From: Acidobacteriota bacterium
GTDB taxonomy: Bacteria; Acidobacteriota; Thermoanaerobaculia; Gp7-AA8
DNA length: 64,000 nucleotides
Direction: 5' to 3'
Assembly (NCBI GenBank): GCA_021325515.1
Contig: JAJPHC010000024.1
Coordinates: 1-64,000, forward strand
Below are positions 34,594 to 43,654 of the stretch, one piece after another. The first letter of the stretch is position 1. Every line of letters begins with the position of its first letter. The notes under the pieces are model-generated. The model was not told where the DNA came from. It worked only from the letters and a program-made list of their open reading frames with translations, and made no database searches. The position numbers were made by a program, and so were the translations under genes.

Positions 34594-35163
34594 TCATCCG
34601 TTAGAGAGAGAAACCTCGGCCCGAATGAGCGTTGCGCGATCGCCCGCCGGGCGAATCGAAAGGCGTTCCGCGCCTTCGATGATGATCGTGTCGTCGGGAG
34701 CGACCGGCGTCGCATCTGCGAGGGCGTGACCGGAAACGCAGTAGAGAATGGTGGTTGCCGCCGCCAGTTCGAGCGAGTGCGGTGCATCGAGCACGAGGAT
34801 CGACACCTCGGCCGAGAATACGTCGCGCCGCGTGATGACATTGAAGTCGCGAATGGCGCCGCCGCGCAGAACGCAGGTCGTGGTCCATTCGCCGCGGAAG
34901 CGCCACGGCTCGAGCGCTGCGAGGGAAGCGGCGGCGCCGGTGTCGTGATGCGTGAGGATCATGCCCGCGCCGTCGAGCGCAACAATCACGCGATCGCATC
35001 CGGGAAAGGTGGAGAAGGGGCCATCACGGTCAATGCGAGCCACGCTGACGCGCCAGTCGAAGTCACCCTGCTGCGGCGAGCGCGCGATCTCGATCGTGAC
35101 GCCGAGGCCGTTCTTCCACGGCATGTGGCGATAGGTGGAGGGAGTCAGATGAGTGACAGGCAT
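34594..35163 (-). CDS. HutD/Ves-family cupin-like protein
   Basis: This 189-residue protein belongs to the HutD/Ves family: YRHMPWKNGLGVTIEIA at the N-terminus, FDWRVSVARIDRDGPFSTFPGCDR, and DFNVITRR in the middle are the family signature segments. The fold is a bicupin-like barrel. The role is uncertain; some members are linked to histidine utilisation or cold response, but no hut genes are nearby. The gene stands alone, convergent with the HEAT gene and divergent from the DUF433 gene. Confidence 0.88.
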   Translation of the reverse strand: MPVTHLTPSTYRHMPWKNGLGVTIEIARSPQQGDFDWRVSVARIDRDGPFSTFPGCDRVIVALDGAGMILTHHDTGAAASLAALEPWRFRGEWTTTCVLRGGAIRDFNVITRRDVFSAEVSILVLDAPHSLELAAATTILYCVSGHALADATPVAPDDTIIIEGAERLSIRPAGDRATLIRAEVSLSNG

Positions 35164-35351
35164 GAGTGGATCATGCTGCCGTTTCTGAAAACCACACAGA
35201 ATTACGAGCTAGGCGCAAATCACCATTACCCGAATTTTTCTCGAGTTTTTCTTCCAGGGATATCGCATGGCTGAACGGCGTGGGGTGCTTGCGTTTTGAG
35301 GTCGAGCGGAAGAGGGTTGTGACACTATTTGGGATGTCCAGGAGGAATACT

Positions 35352-35570
35352 GTGGGGAATCGAATCAGTGTCGTGAGCTCTTCGCCGGAGGTCATGGGTG
35401 GAGCACCCGTCTTTGCAGGGACTCGCGTTCCGATCGCAACCTTGATCGATTACCTCGAAGGGGGCGACTCGATCGACGACTTTCTCGAAGGGTTTCCGAC
35501 GGTGACACGAGAACAGGTCGTCGCGTTTCTCGAAGAGACGAAGGCAAGCCTGCTCGCCAGATCCGCATGA
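35352..35570 (+). CDS. DUF433 antitoxin-type protein
   Basis: This 72-residue DUF433 protein (VMGGAPVFAGTRVPIATLIDYLEGGDSIDDFL) has the family's winged-helix-like fold, found in VapB45-type antitoxins. I chose the GTG at 35352 because a strong AGGAGG lies 7 bases before it; the longer frame from 35166 has no such site and its extra residues are unlike the family. The downstream PIN-like gene overlaps its stop codon, so the two form a toxin-antitoxin pair. Confidence 0.85.
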   Translation: MGNRISVVSSSPEVMGGAPVFAGTRVPIATLIDYLEGGDSIDDFLEGFPTVTREQVVAFLEETKASLLARSA

Positions 35571-35890
35571 GAGTGCTCCTCGATGAGTGCGTGGACTGGC
35601 GCCTCCTGCGCGAGCTCGGCGACATCGACGCGAAGACCGTCGCGCAGATGGGTTGGCGCGAGACGAAGAACGGCGCTCTGCTCAGCATGGCTGCGAAAGA
35701 GTTCGACGTGTTCGTTACCGTCGACACGAATCTCGCCTTTCAGCAGAACCTCGATGCGCTCCCGATTGCTGTAGTCGTTCTTCATGGTGCGACTACCCGC
35801 GTCCGTGATCTCCGCACGCTCATGCCCGCATTGCTTGCATTGCTCCCCAACATTCGCGCTGGAGAACTGCATCACGTCCGAGCGAAGTGA
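35567..35890 (+). CDS. DUF5615 PIN-like toxin
   Basis: This 107-residue DUF5615 protein has the acidic residues of a compact PIN-like nuclease (LLDECVDWRLL with Asp-Glu, and VTVDTNLAFQ with Asp). The ATG overlaps the DUF433 stop (ATGA). This pairing is a known VapBC-like toxin-antitoxin layout; the enzyme would cleave RNA when the antitoxin is lost. It is complete, with no sign of decay, unlike the toxin remnant downstream. Confidence 0.85.
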   Translation: MRVLLDECVDWRLLRELGDIDAKTVAQMGWRETKNGALLSMAAKEFDVFVTVDTNLAFQQNLDALPIAVVVLHGATTRVRDLRTLMPALLALLPNIRAGELHHVRAK

Positions 35891-35900
35891 GATGCGCCTG

Positions 35901-35919
35901 ATACGAATGCTCGTATAAT
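35901..35919 (+). promoter_or_regulatory. Promoter -10 with overlapping palindrome for the HigBA-like pair
   Basis: TATAAT at 35914-35919 overlaps a palindrome ATACGA-ATGC-TCGTAT at 35901-35916, nine bases before the ATG of the toxin remnant. A palindrome over the -10 is the usual autorepression site for a HigA-type antitoxin. Confidence 0.5.
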
Positions 35920-35927
35920 CAAGCGCG

Positions 35928-36063
35928 ATGAACCCCGTGCGTTTCGTCGGGACTGCTCGCGAAACTTGAAGACGCAGTGCTGCACGCCTTCCAGAAGAAA
36001 GCAGCGAAGACCGACGTCGAAGTCGCGAAACGGCGGTATCGGTTGATTGGAGTCAAGCCATGA
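35928..36063 (+). pseudogene. HigB-like toxin remnant (internal deletion and frameshift)
   Basis: The first codons (MNPVRFVGTARE) and, in another frame, the last part (KLEDAVLHAFQKKAAKT ... RRYRLIG) match the two ends of the DUF891/HigB-like toxin family, where the C-terminal motif reads like 'VLHAFQKK'. The roughly 65 middle residues are missing and the frames no longer join, since 136 bases is not a multiple of three and the first frame stops at 35967. The tail still overlaps the antitoxin ATG (ATGA), so the operon structure survives. The toxin must be inactive. Confidence 0.75.
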
Positions 36064-36353
36064 AGAGCAAGGCGCGTAAGAGCACTCACGTCAGTGGCAA
36101 CATCTTTCTTGATCTCGGCTTCGAGCCTCATGAGGCGGCCGTCATGCTCCTCCGATGTGAGTTGGCTGAGGCGCTCCGCAAGTGGATCGATCGCGAAGGG
36201 ATTACTCAGGCGCAGGCGGCTGAACGTCTCGGCGTCGCGCAGCCGCGCATCTCTGAAATCGCCCGGAACAAGGTCGACAAGATTTCGCTCGACTACCTTG
36301 TCGGTCTCTGTTCGAAGGCCGGAGTTTCTGTGAAGGTGAAGACGGCGGCGTAG
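36060..36353 (+). CDS. XRE-family HigA-like antitoxin
   Basis: This 97-residue protein has a Cro/C1-type helix-turn-helix (ITQAQAAERLGVAQPRISEIAR, about residues 49-71) following an N-terminal helical part (NIFLDLGFEPHEAAVMLLR), the pattern of HigA-type antitoxins paired with DUF891 toxins. It remains intact while the toxin gene before it is deleted. It may still repress its own promoter or protect against a related toxin elsewhere. Confidence 0.88.
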   Translation: MKSKARKSTHVSGNIFLDLGFEPHEAAVMLLRCELAEALRKWIDREGITQAQAAERLGVAQPRISEIARNKVDKISLDYLVGLCSKAGVSVKVKTAA

Positions 36354-36362
36354 CACGCACTC

Positions 36363-39300
36363 ATGCTCCGACTCTTCCTCGCCTCCGCTGCCTCCGACCG
36401 CATCCGTGCGGCCAAGGACTACCTTCGCTCGTTTCCTCCTGCGACCGAGGTGTTTGTGGTGGCGCAGGAGCGGGGGGCGGCGGATGATCTGGTTCGTTCT
36501 TTGGCTGCGGACTCGGCGGCCACGTTTGGGTTTCATCGATTCTCTCTGACGCAACTGGCGCTGCGGCTGGCCGCGGGACGGCTGGCGGAACGCGGGCTCA
36601 CTCCTGTTTCACCGCTCGCGGCGCAGGCCGTGGCCGCGCATGTCTCGTATCGGCTCGCCACCGATGGCAAGCTGCCGTATCTCGAGAAGGTCTCGCACTT
36701 TCCCGGGTTCGCTCCTTCGCTGGCCGGCACGCTTCGGGAGTTGCGGCTCGCGGAGATCACATCCGCCGATGGCGATCTTGGGGGATTGCTTGCGGCGTAC
36801 AACGAGGAGCTGAAGAGCGATTCGTTTTCGGATTCCTCTGTGCTCTTCGAGCTCGCAGCGGAGCGCGTTGAACTGCACGCGCCGCTGCTGCTGCTGGATG
36901 TTAGAACCCAATCGAAGATGCAGCGCGAGTTTCTCGCGCAGCTCGTCAAAGCTGCGCCCGATGTGTTCGCGACGGTTCACACTGCCGACGAGGAGACGCG
37001 CAAGATCTTCGGCGATGCGGAGATCGTCCTCGCGCCGCAACACACTCCGGCGTCGAGCCTCGAGCGGCTGCGCGCGAATCTCTTCTCGCCTCAGTCGCTC
37101 GCACCCGCGACCTTCGACGACTCCGTCGCCTTCTTCTCCGCCCCCGGCGAAGGGCGCGAGGCCGTCGAGATCACGCGCGTCATTCTCGATCACGCACGGC
37201 GCGGCGTTCCCTTCGACGAGATGGCGATCTTTCTCCGCAGCCCTGCGAAATATCAGGCGCATCTCGAGTCGGCATTCGATCGCGCCGGCATCCCCGCCTA
37301 CTTCGCGCGCGGCTCGCGCAGGCCCGATCCATGCGGCCGCGCTCTCCTTGCTTTGCTCGCGTGCGCCGCCGAGCGATTGTCCGCGCGGCGCTTCGCCGAG
37401 TACCTCTCGCTCGGGCAAGTGCCGCGCGATGAAACGCGAGACTCATGGCGTCCGCCCGAAGACTTTGCGCAGCTCATGGATGAAGAAGAGCCGGAGCGCA
37501 CCGAACCGCCTCACGAACGACGCGAGCCATGGCGCTGGGAGCCGCTTCTCGTCGAAGCCGCGGTCATCGGCGGCAGGGATCGCTGGCAGCGCCGCCTGCG
37601 CGGACTCGAAGCCGAGCTCGAACGCAAGCTCGCGGAAGTGATCAGCGAAGAGCCGGAGTCGTCGCGCGTCGAAGCGGTCCGCACACAGATCACGCGCCTC
37701 CGGCATCTCTCCGACTTCGCACTCCCGATCATCGCCCGCCTCGAATCGCTGCAGCAGTGCCGCTCCTGGCGCGACTGGATCGACGCGCTGCGCGAGCTCG
37801 CCACCGCCACTCTTCGCAATCCGGACCGCGTGCTCGAAGTGCTCACCGAGCTCGAGCCGATGTCCACCATCGCCCCCGTCTCCATCGACGAAGTCCGCGT
37901 CACCCTCGGCGAGCGCCTCAGCTCACTCGAAGTGCGCCCGCCGAAACGCCGCTTCGGCCGCGTCTTCGTCGCGCCGATCGAACAAGCCGCCGGCCGCACG
38001 TTCCGCATCGTCTTCATCCCCGGCCTCGCCGAGCGCGCCTTCCCGCAACGCGTGCGCGAAGATCCATTGCTCCTCGATGCCGAACGCCGCAGGCTGTCGA
38101 GCGAGCTCGAGACGAACGAGCAGCGCGCGCACGACGAGCGGCTCCGATTGCAGTTCGCGATCAGCGCCGCATCGCACGCGGTCTACATCTCCTATCCGCG
38201 CATCGACGCCGCGCAGGGCCGCTCGCGCGTCGCATCGTTCTACGCGCTCGATGTCATCCGCGCCGTCACCGGACGCATCCCCGATCACAAGGAGCTCGAG
38301 CGGATGACGACCGGCGTCGCCGCGTCGCGCCTCGCATGGCCCGCGCCGGACGACGCGCGCGCCGCGATCGATGATCTCGAGCACGATCTCGCCATCCTCG
38401 GTCCGCGCCTCGCGCTCGCGGCGAAACAGGATCAGGCCGGCCGCGCGCGCTATCTGCTCGAGCTCAATGCGTTCATGGCCTCCTCGCTGCGCGCACGCTT
38501 CGGCCGCTGGCAGATCGCGAAGTGGAATCCGTTCGACGGCATCACGCGGAAGAACGACGCACTCGATGCGCACTCGCTGCGCGTCCGCCCTTACTCCGCA
38601 TCGTCGCTGCAGCGCTACGCCGCATGCCCGCATCAGTTCTTTCTCTCCGCGATCCTCCGCCTCGCGCCGCGCGAAGATCCCGAGCCGCCGGTGCGCCTCG
38701 ACGCACTGACGCGCGGCCTGATGATCCACGCGATGCACGCCGCGACCTTGCGGCGCTTGAAGATCCTCGACCTTCTGCCGCTCACCGCGGAGCGCATCGA
38801 GCCGGCGGAGCGCGTGCTGCACGAAGTCGTCGACGAGATCGCCGCGCGCTGGGAAGAGGAGCTCGCTCCCGCGATCCCGCGCGTCTGGAGCGATGAAGTG
38901 CAGTTGATCCGCACCGACCTCCGCCTCTGGCTGCGCGAGATCGCCGCGGAGACCGACCAGTGGATCGCCGAGAAATGCGAGCTCGCGTTCGGCCTCCGCC
39001 CTTCGCCCGATTACGACGAAGCGAGCGCGCGCGAGCCGGTGAAGCTGCCCGGCGGCTGGCTGCTGCATGGAGCCATCGATCTGATCGAGCGCCGCGTCGT
39101 CTTCGGCGATCTCCGCGTCAGCGATTACAAGACCGGATCGAATCGGACGAAGGACACGCTCGTGATCAACGGCGGCGAGACGCTGCAGCCGCTGCTCTAC
39201 GCACTCGCGGCGGAAGAGCTGTTCTCCGGCGCGAGCGTCTCCGTCTCGCGGCTCTTCTTCTCGACGTCGAAGGGCGGCTTCGCGAAGCGCGACGTCGATC

Positions 39301-39524
39301 TCAACGATCGGAACCGCAACATCATTCTTCGCGTGCTCGAGGACATCGACACCGCGATCACGTCCGGCTTCCTCCCGCCGGCCCCGCGCAACAGTAAATA
39401 CAGAAACGCGTGCGACTGGTGCGACTTCGTCAGCGTCTGCGGCCCGCACGAAGTGCTGCGCAGCACGCAGCGCAAGAAGCAGGAGCCGCTCGCGGCGCTC
39501 AAGGAGCTGCGCGATGTCCCGTAG
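36363..39524 (+). CDS. addB: AddB-like PD-(D/E)XK nuclease subunit
   Basis: This 1053-residue protein resembles the AddB subunit of the AddAB double-strand-break resection machine. The N-terminal region has the UvrD-like outline, but no Walker A GKT is visible (SAASDRIRAAKDYL instead), so this helicase half looks inactive. The C-terminal nuclease domain shows FGDLRVSDYKTGS. A Cys in AACPHQFFLS and the CDWC and VCGP cysteines near the end are spaced like the iron-sulfur staple of AddB and Cas4. It overlaps addA by 11 bases, so the two are coupled. Confidence 0.88.
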   Translation: MLRLFLASAASDRIRAAKDYLRSFPPATEVFVVAQERGAADDLVRSLAADSAATFGFHRFSLTQLALRLAAGRLAERGLTPVSPLAAQAVAAHVSYRLATDGKLPYLEKVSHFPGFAPSLAGTLRELRLAEITSADGDLGGLLAAYNEELKSDSFSDSSVLFELAAERVELHAPLLLLDVRTQSKMQREFLAQLVKAAPDVFATVHTADEETRKIFGDAEIVLAPQHTPASSLERLRANLFSPQSLAPATFDDSVAFFSAPGEGREAVEITRVILDHARRGVPFDEMAIFLRSPAKYQAHLESAFDRAGIPAYFARGSRRPDPCGRALLALLACAAERLSARRFAEYLSLGQVPRDETRDSWRPPEDFAQLMDEEEPERTEPPHERREPWRWEPLLVEAAVIGGRDRWQRRLRGLEAELERKLAEVISEEPESSRVEAVRTQITRLRHLSDFALPIIARLESLQQCRSWRDWIDALRELATATLRNPDRVLEVLTELEPMSTIAPVSIDEVRVTLGERLSSLEVRPPKRRFGRVFVAPIEQAAGRTFRIVFIPGLAERAFPQRVREDPLLLDAERRRLSSELETNEQRAHDERLRLQFAISAASHAVYISYPRIDAAQGRSRVASFYALDVIRAVTGRIPDHKELERMTTGVAASRLAWPAPDDARAAIDDLEHDLAILGPRLALAAKQDQAGRARYLLELNAFMASSLRARFGRWQIAKWNPFDGITRKNDALDAHSLRVRPYSASSLQRYAACPHQFFLSAILRLAPREDPEPPVRLDALTRGLMIHAMHAATLRRLKILDLLPLTAERIEPAERVLHEVVDEIAARWEEELAPAIPRVWSDEVQLIRTDLRLWLREIAAETDQWIAEKCELAFGLRPSPDYDEASAREPVKLPGGWLLHGAIDLIERRVVFGDLRVSDYKTGSNRTKDTLVINGGETLQPLLYALAAEELFSGASVSVSRLFFSTSKGGFAKRDVDLNDRNRNIILRVLEDIDTAITSGFLPPAPRNSKYRNACDWCDFVSVCGPHEVLRSTQRKKQEPLAALKELRDVP

Positions 39525-42500
39525 GAACATCCTCGTCGAGGCGGCGGCCGGCACCGGCAAGACCACGTGGCTGATCTCGCAGATCATCGAGATGATTCAG
39601 CGCGGCGACGCGCGCGTGCCGCACATGGCGGTGCTGACGTTCACCGAGAAAGCCGCGGGCGAGCTGAAGCTGCGCCTCCGCTCCGAGCTGGAGCGCGCTC
39701 GCACAACGGCTTCATCCTCCGATATCGGACGCATCGAGCAGGCGCTGCTCGAGCTCGAAGAAGCGCGCGTCAGCACGATCCACACCTTCTGCGCCGATCT
39801 GCTGCGCGAGCGCCCCGTCGAAGCGTGCGTCGATCCGGCGTTTCGCGTGCTCGCGGAGCCGGAATCGGTCCGGCTGCTTCGCCTCAGCTTCGATCTCTGG
39901 CTTCAGCGCATGCTGTCCGATCTTCCGGAAGGCCTGCGCCGCTTCCTCCGCCGCATTCCGCGCGGCAATCGCGAGCCTGTCGACGCGCTGCAGCGCGCGG
40001 CGATCGAGCTCGCGCAGTGGCGCGACTTCACCGCGCCCTGGTCGCGCGATGCCTTCGATCGCGAGGAGGAGATCGCCGGCCTCACGCGCGAGCTGCACGC
40101 GTTCGCGGAGCTGCTGCGCGACTGCGACAACAGGAAGAACGATTACTTCTTCAGGGACACGAATCCGGCGCTGCGCGTTTCCGAAGAGCTCGCGAGGCGC
40201 GAGGAGATCGGCGAGAGCGATGCGGATTACACCGAGGCGCGGCTGATCGATCTGCTGTTCGGCAAGTTCATGAATCCGGGCGGACGAAAGAAAGGCCGCT
40301 TCGGTCCGAACACCGATTGCGCGCAGGCGCGCGACGCGCACGAGAAGCTGCTCTTCAAGCTGCGATCGTTCGAAGCGCGTGCGAATGCGGATCTCGCGGC
40401 GCTGCTGCACGACGAGCTTCGCGGCGCAATCGACCTCTACGAAGAGCACAAGCGCCGCCTCGGCGCACTCGACTTCGTCGATCTGCTGCTGCGCGTCCGC
40501 GATCTGCTGCGCGATCACGCCGGTGTGCGCGCGGAGTTTCAGGACGAGATCCGGCATCTGTTCGTCGACGAGTTTCAGGACACCGATCCGATCCAGGTCG
40601 AGATCCTGCTGCTGCTCTCGAACGGACTCGAGCCGGGGCGCCTCTTCCTCGTCGGCGATCCGAAGCAATCCATCTATCGCTTCCGCCGCGCCGACCTCGG
40701 TATGTACGCCGATCTCAAGCAGCGGCTGCGCGATTCGGGGGCCGAGATCCGCGAGCTGACGACCAGCTATCGCTCCACTCCCGAGATCCAGAACTTCGTC
40801 AACGCGGCGTTCGCGAATGCGATGACCGGCGATCGCACGCTGCAGCAGGCGGAGTACGAGCCGCTGCGGCCGCATCGCAAGGATCTCGAGCGGCCGTCGA
40901 TCGTCGCACTGCCGGTGCCGCGGCCGTACGGTCAGCGCGACATCACCGATGAGGCGATCGAGGAGTCGCTGCCCGATGCCGTGGCGTCGTACATCGAGTG
41001 GCTGCTGACGAAGAGCGGATGGGGGATCGAGCCGCGCGATATCTGCATTCTCTTCCGGCGCTTCGAATCGTTCGGCAACGACGTGACGCGCAGGTACGTG
41101 CAGTGCCTCGAGGCGCGCGGCATCGCACAACTGCTCGTCGGCGGGAAGGCGTTCCATGCGCGCGAGGAGATCGAGACGCTGCGCACCGGGCTCTCCGCGA
41201 TCGAGTGGCCGGACGATGAGCTGTCGATGTACGCGACGCTGCGCGGGTCGCTGTTCGGGATCACGGATGAGGAGCTGTTCGAGTACCGCAATCTGCATCA
41301 TCGATTGAATCCGTTCGCGATCCCCGAAGAGCTGCCGCCGAATCTCGCGCCGATCGGTACGGCGCTGAAGTTCATGGCGGAGCTGCATGCGGCGCGCAAT
41401 TACCGGCCGGTGGCGGATACGTTGCGGCGGCTGTTCAGCGAGACGCGCTGCCATGCGGGCTTCGTGCTGCGGCCGTCGGGAAAGCAGGCGCTCGCGAATG
41501 TGATGCAACTGCTCGAGCAGGCGCGCGTGTACGACGAGTCGGGCGCGCTGTCGTTCCGCGGATTCGTGGAGCAGTTGCTCGATGAGGCGGAGCATGGCCG
41601 CGCGTCGGAAGCGCCGGTGCTGGAGGAGGGGAGCGACGGCGTGCGCCTGATGACCGTGCACAAGGCGAAGGGGCTCGAGTTCCCCGTCGTGATTCTCGCG
41701 GACATCACCTGCAACGAGACGCGCGAGACGTCGTCGCGCTTCGTCGATGCGGAGAAGAATCTCGCGGCGATGGAGCTCTGCGGCCTGCGTCCCGTGGATG
41801 TGATCCGGCACGAAGCGGAGGAGGTCGCGCGCGAAGAGGCGGAGGCGGTGCGCCTCGCGTACGTCGCGGCGACGCGCGCACGCGATCTGCTCGTGGTGCC
41901 CGCCATCGCCGACCGGCCGCTGGAAGGGAAGTGGATGTCGGTCCTGAATCGCGCGCTTTATCCGGAAGGCCGCAGAAGGGTGAAGCGCGAGGGTTTTGGC
42001 GAGGATGCGACGATGCGGCCGTTCGAGTTTCTCGATCGCGCCGCGGAGACGGTGAAGCCGGGCGACTATCGTTTTGAAAACTATAGCGTGACCTGGTGGG
42101 ATTCGCGCGCGCTCAACCTCGATGTGCCGGTCGCGCTCGGGATTCCGCAGCAGGAGTTGCTGGGCAAGGATGCGCCGGAGGGATTGATCGAGAACGATCT
42201 CGCGACGTATCGCGAATGGCAGCATGCACGCGACGCCGCCGTCGCGCAGGGATCGAACGCCTCGGTGCGCGTGCAGACTGCGATCGAGCGATCGCTGTCC
42301 GGCGATGTTCCCGCGGTCGAAGTCGTCGTCGCCTCCCGTTCGGGCGTGCATGGTCAGCGCTACGGCACGCTGGTGCATGCGGTGATGTCGCTCGTCCCGC
42401 TCACCGCGTCGCGCAGTGCGATCGAGTCCGTCGCGAAGATGCAGGCCCGCATCCTCGGCGCCACGGATCGCGAGATCGCGGCGTGCGTCGCGTCAGTCGA

Positions 42501-42774
42501 ACAGTTGCTGACACACGAGTTGATGCTGCGCGCATCGAAGGCAACGTCGCTGCGCCGCGAGGTGCCGGTGACGCTGGCGGAGGGCGAGTCGATCATCGAA
42601 GGCGTCGTCGATCTCGCATTCGAAGACGCGGACGGCTGGACGGTCCTGGACTTCAAGACCGACGCCGAGCTGGGCGCGCGCGAGGAAGCGTACAAACGCC
42701 AGGTCGCGATCTACGCCAACGCAATCGCGGCCGCCACCGGCCGCCCCGCCAAACCAATCCTCGTCCAGTTGTAG
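39514..42774 (+). CDS. addA: AddA-like helicase-nuclease
   Basis: This 1086-residue SF1A helicase has Walker A (VEAAAGTGKTTWL, about residue 8-20), Walker B (LFVDEFQDTDPIQ), VGDPKQSIYRFR, VHKAKGLEFPVV and AATRARDLLVV, followed by a C-terminal RecB-like nuclease (GVVDLAFEDADG, VLDFKTDAE, YKRQVAIYANAI). With AddB it unwinds and trims broken DNA ends for RecA loading. Both ATPase and nuclease motifs are complete. A hairpin follows 7 bases after its stop. Confidence 0.93.
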   Translation: MSRRNILVEAAAGTGKTTWLISQIIEMIQRGDARVPHMAVLTFTEKAAGELKLRLRSELERARTTASSSDIGRIEQALLELEEARVSTIHTFCADLLRERPVEACVDPAFRVLAEPESVRLLRLSFDLWLQRMLSDLPEGLRRFLRRIPRGNREPVDALQRAAIELAQWRDFTAPWSRDAFDREEEIAGLTRELHAFAELLRDCDNRKNDYFFRDTNPALRVSEELARREEIGESDADYTEARLIDLLFGKFMNPGGRKKGRFGPNTDCAQARDAHEKLLFKLRSFEARANADLAALLHDELRGAIDLYEEHKRRLGALDFVDLLLRVRDLLRDHAGVRAEFQDEIRHLFVDEFQDTDPIQVEILLLLSNGLEPGRLFLVGDPKQSIYRFRRADLGMYADLKQRLRDSGAEIRELTTSYRSTPEIQNFVNAAFANAMTGDRTLQQAEYEPLRPHRKDLERPSIVALPVPRPYGQRDITDEAIEESLPDAVASYIEWLLTKSGWGIEPRDICILFRRFESFGNDVTRRYVQCLEARGIAQLLVGGKAFHAREEIETLRTGLSAIEWPDDELSMYATLRGSLFGITDEELFEYRNLHHRLNPFAIPEELPPNLAPIGTALKFMAELHAARNYRPVADTLRRLFSETRCHAGFVLRPSGKQALANVMQLLEQARVYDESGALSFRGFVEQLLDEAEHGRASEAPVLEEGSDGVRLMTVHKAKGLEFPVVILADITCNETRETSSRFVDAEKNLAAMELCGLRPVDVIRHEAEEVAREEAEAVRLAYVAATRARDLLVVPAIADRPLEGKWMSVLNRALYPEGRRRVKREGFGEDATMRPFEFLDRAAETVKPGDYRFENYSVTWWDSRALNLDVPVALGIPQQELLGKDAPEGLIENDLATYREWQHARDAAVAQGSNASVRVQTAIERSLSGDVPAVEVVVASRSGVHGQRYGTLVHAVMSLVPLTASRSAIESVAKMQARILGATDREIAACVASVEQLLTHELMLRASKATSLRREVPVTLAEGESIIEGVVDLAFEDADGWTVLDFKTDAELGAREEAYKRQVAIYANAIAAATGRPAKPILVQL

Positions 42775-42781
42775 CCCTCGT

Positions 42782-42810
42782 CCCCTCGCCCCGCATAGCG
42801 GGGAGAGGGG
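42782..42810. terminator. Hairpin after addA
   Basis: CCCCTC plus GCCCCGC (42782-42794) pairs with GCGGGG and GAGGGG (42798-42810) around ATA. A further run of C- and G-rich sequence follows to about 42824. There is no T-tract, but it lies directly after the addA stop and before the convergent sortase gene. Confidence 0.5.
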
Positions 42811-42988
42811 CCAGGGGTGAGGGGCAGTCTCCTAGCCGAGAAGAAGATCGTCTGATCGACGAGTTCCTCCGCTTCAATGATCGTGCGCTTGCGCTCGATG
42901 CTCCGGCAAAGCTGCGCTTTTCGGAATCAGCGTGTGAAGCTTCGTCTCGACGCGGAACTGCCGGAGATTGCGCCGGCTTTCGGGTCGA

Positions 42989-43654
42989 TCAACGGCGTGG
43001 AACCCGCGCGGCGCGCACCACAAACCGGTCCGGTGCATTTCCGATGTAGTGGAACGGATAGCACGTCACGAGGGTCAGCTCTTCGTCATCCGTCGCGTCG
43101 AGCACGCGCGTCTCGGTGGGAGGGACGACGCGGATGGAGACGACCCGGTATTCGTATCTGTTCGGCGGCACGACGAAGCGGAGGCGGTCGTTCATCCGGA
43201 TGTTCTCGAGCTCGTGGAAGAACGTGTCGCGATGTGCGGCGAGTACGGTGTTGCCTTTTTCTCCCGCGTGGGCGGTGCCGCTGACATGGCCTACGGCGAT
43301 GGCCAGCGTCTCGTCGTCGACTCCTTCACGCACGATGGCGCGGACGCCGAGGCGGGGGATCTCGACCGCGCCGAGGGCGAGGGGATCGGCGGCGACTTCA
43401 ATGGTGCGCCGCGGCGATCGAGTGGGAGGCGGAAGTGCAGCCGCGGGTGGTGTGACTTCGGCAACCGCAGGAGCTACAGGTGGTGGCGGAGGCGTGATGG
43501 GCCGGACAGGGAGGAAGATGGCTCGCTCCTGGCGAGCCTGATAGAGCCAGCGATGAGCCGTCGCCGCGAAGGCTCCGCCGAGAAACAAGAGCCCTGATGC
43601 TGCCAGAGCGATCTCGAATCGGCGAAACCATTTCGCGGCGCCGGCGTTGATCAC
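42989..43654 (-). CDS. Sortase
   Basis: This 221-residue class D/E-like sortase has an N-terminal membrane segment (FEIALAASGLLFLGGAFAA), a Pro-rich linker (about 50-75) and a sortase barrel. Catalytic residues are visible as His in LAAHRDTFFHEL, Cys in TLVTCYPF (about 198) and Arg in DRFVVRAAR (about 214). Sortases cleave an LPxTG signal and join the protein to another molecule. Start GTG overlaps the stop of the upstream gene (GTGA), whose product ends in LPQTG, so enzyme and substrate are coupled. Confidence 0.92.
   Translation of the reverse strand: MINAGAAKWFRRFEIALAASGLLFLGGAFAATAHRWLYQARQERAIFLPVRPITPPPPPVAPAVAEVTPPAAALPPPTRSPRRTIEVAADPLALGAVEIPRLGVRAIVREGVDDETLAIAVGHVSGTAHAGEKGNTVLAAHRDTFFHELENIRMNDRLRFVVPPNRYEYRVVSIRVVPPTETRVLDATDDEELTLVTCYPFHYIGNAPDRFVVRAARVPRR

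Noticed and set aside
35166-35351. Longer N-terminus for the DUF433 protein
   Set aside because: It lacks a ribosome-binding site and its residues are unlike the family, whereas AGGAGG precedes GTG 35352.
39712-42378. 888-codon open frame antisense to addA
   Set aside because: It mirrors the codon bias of addA, has no family motifs and lies wholly inside a gene with complete helicase and nuclease motifs.
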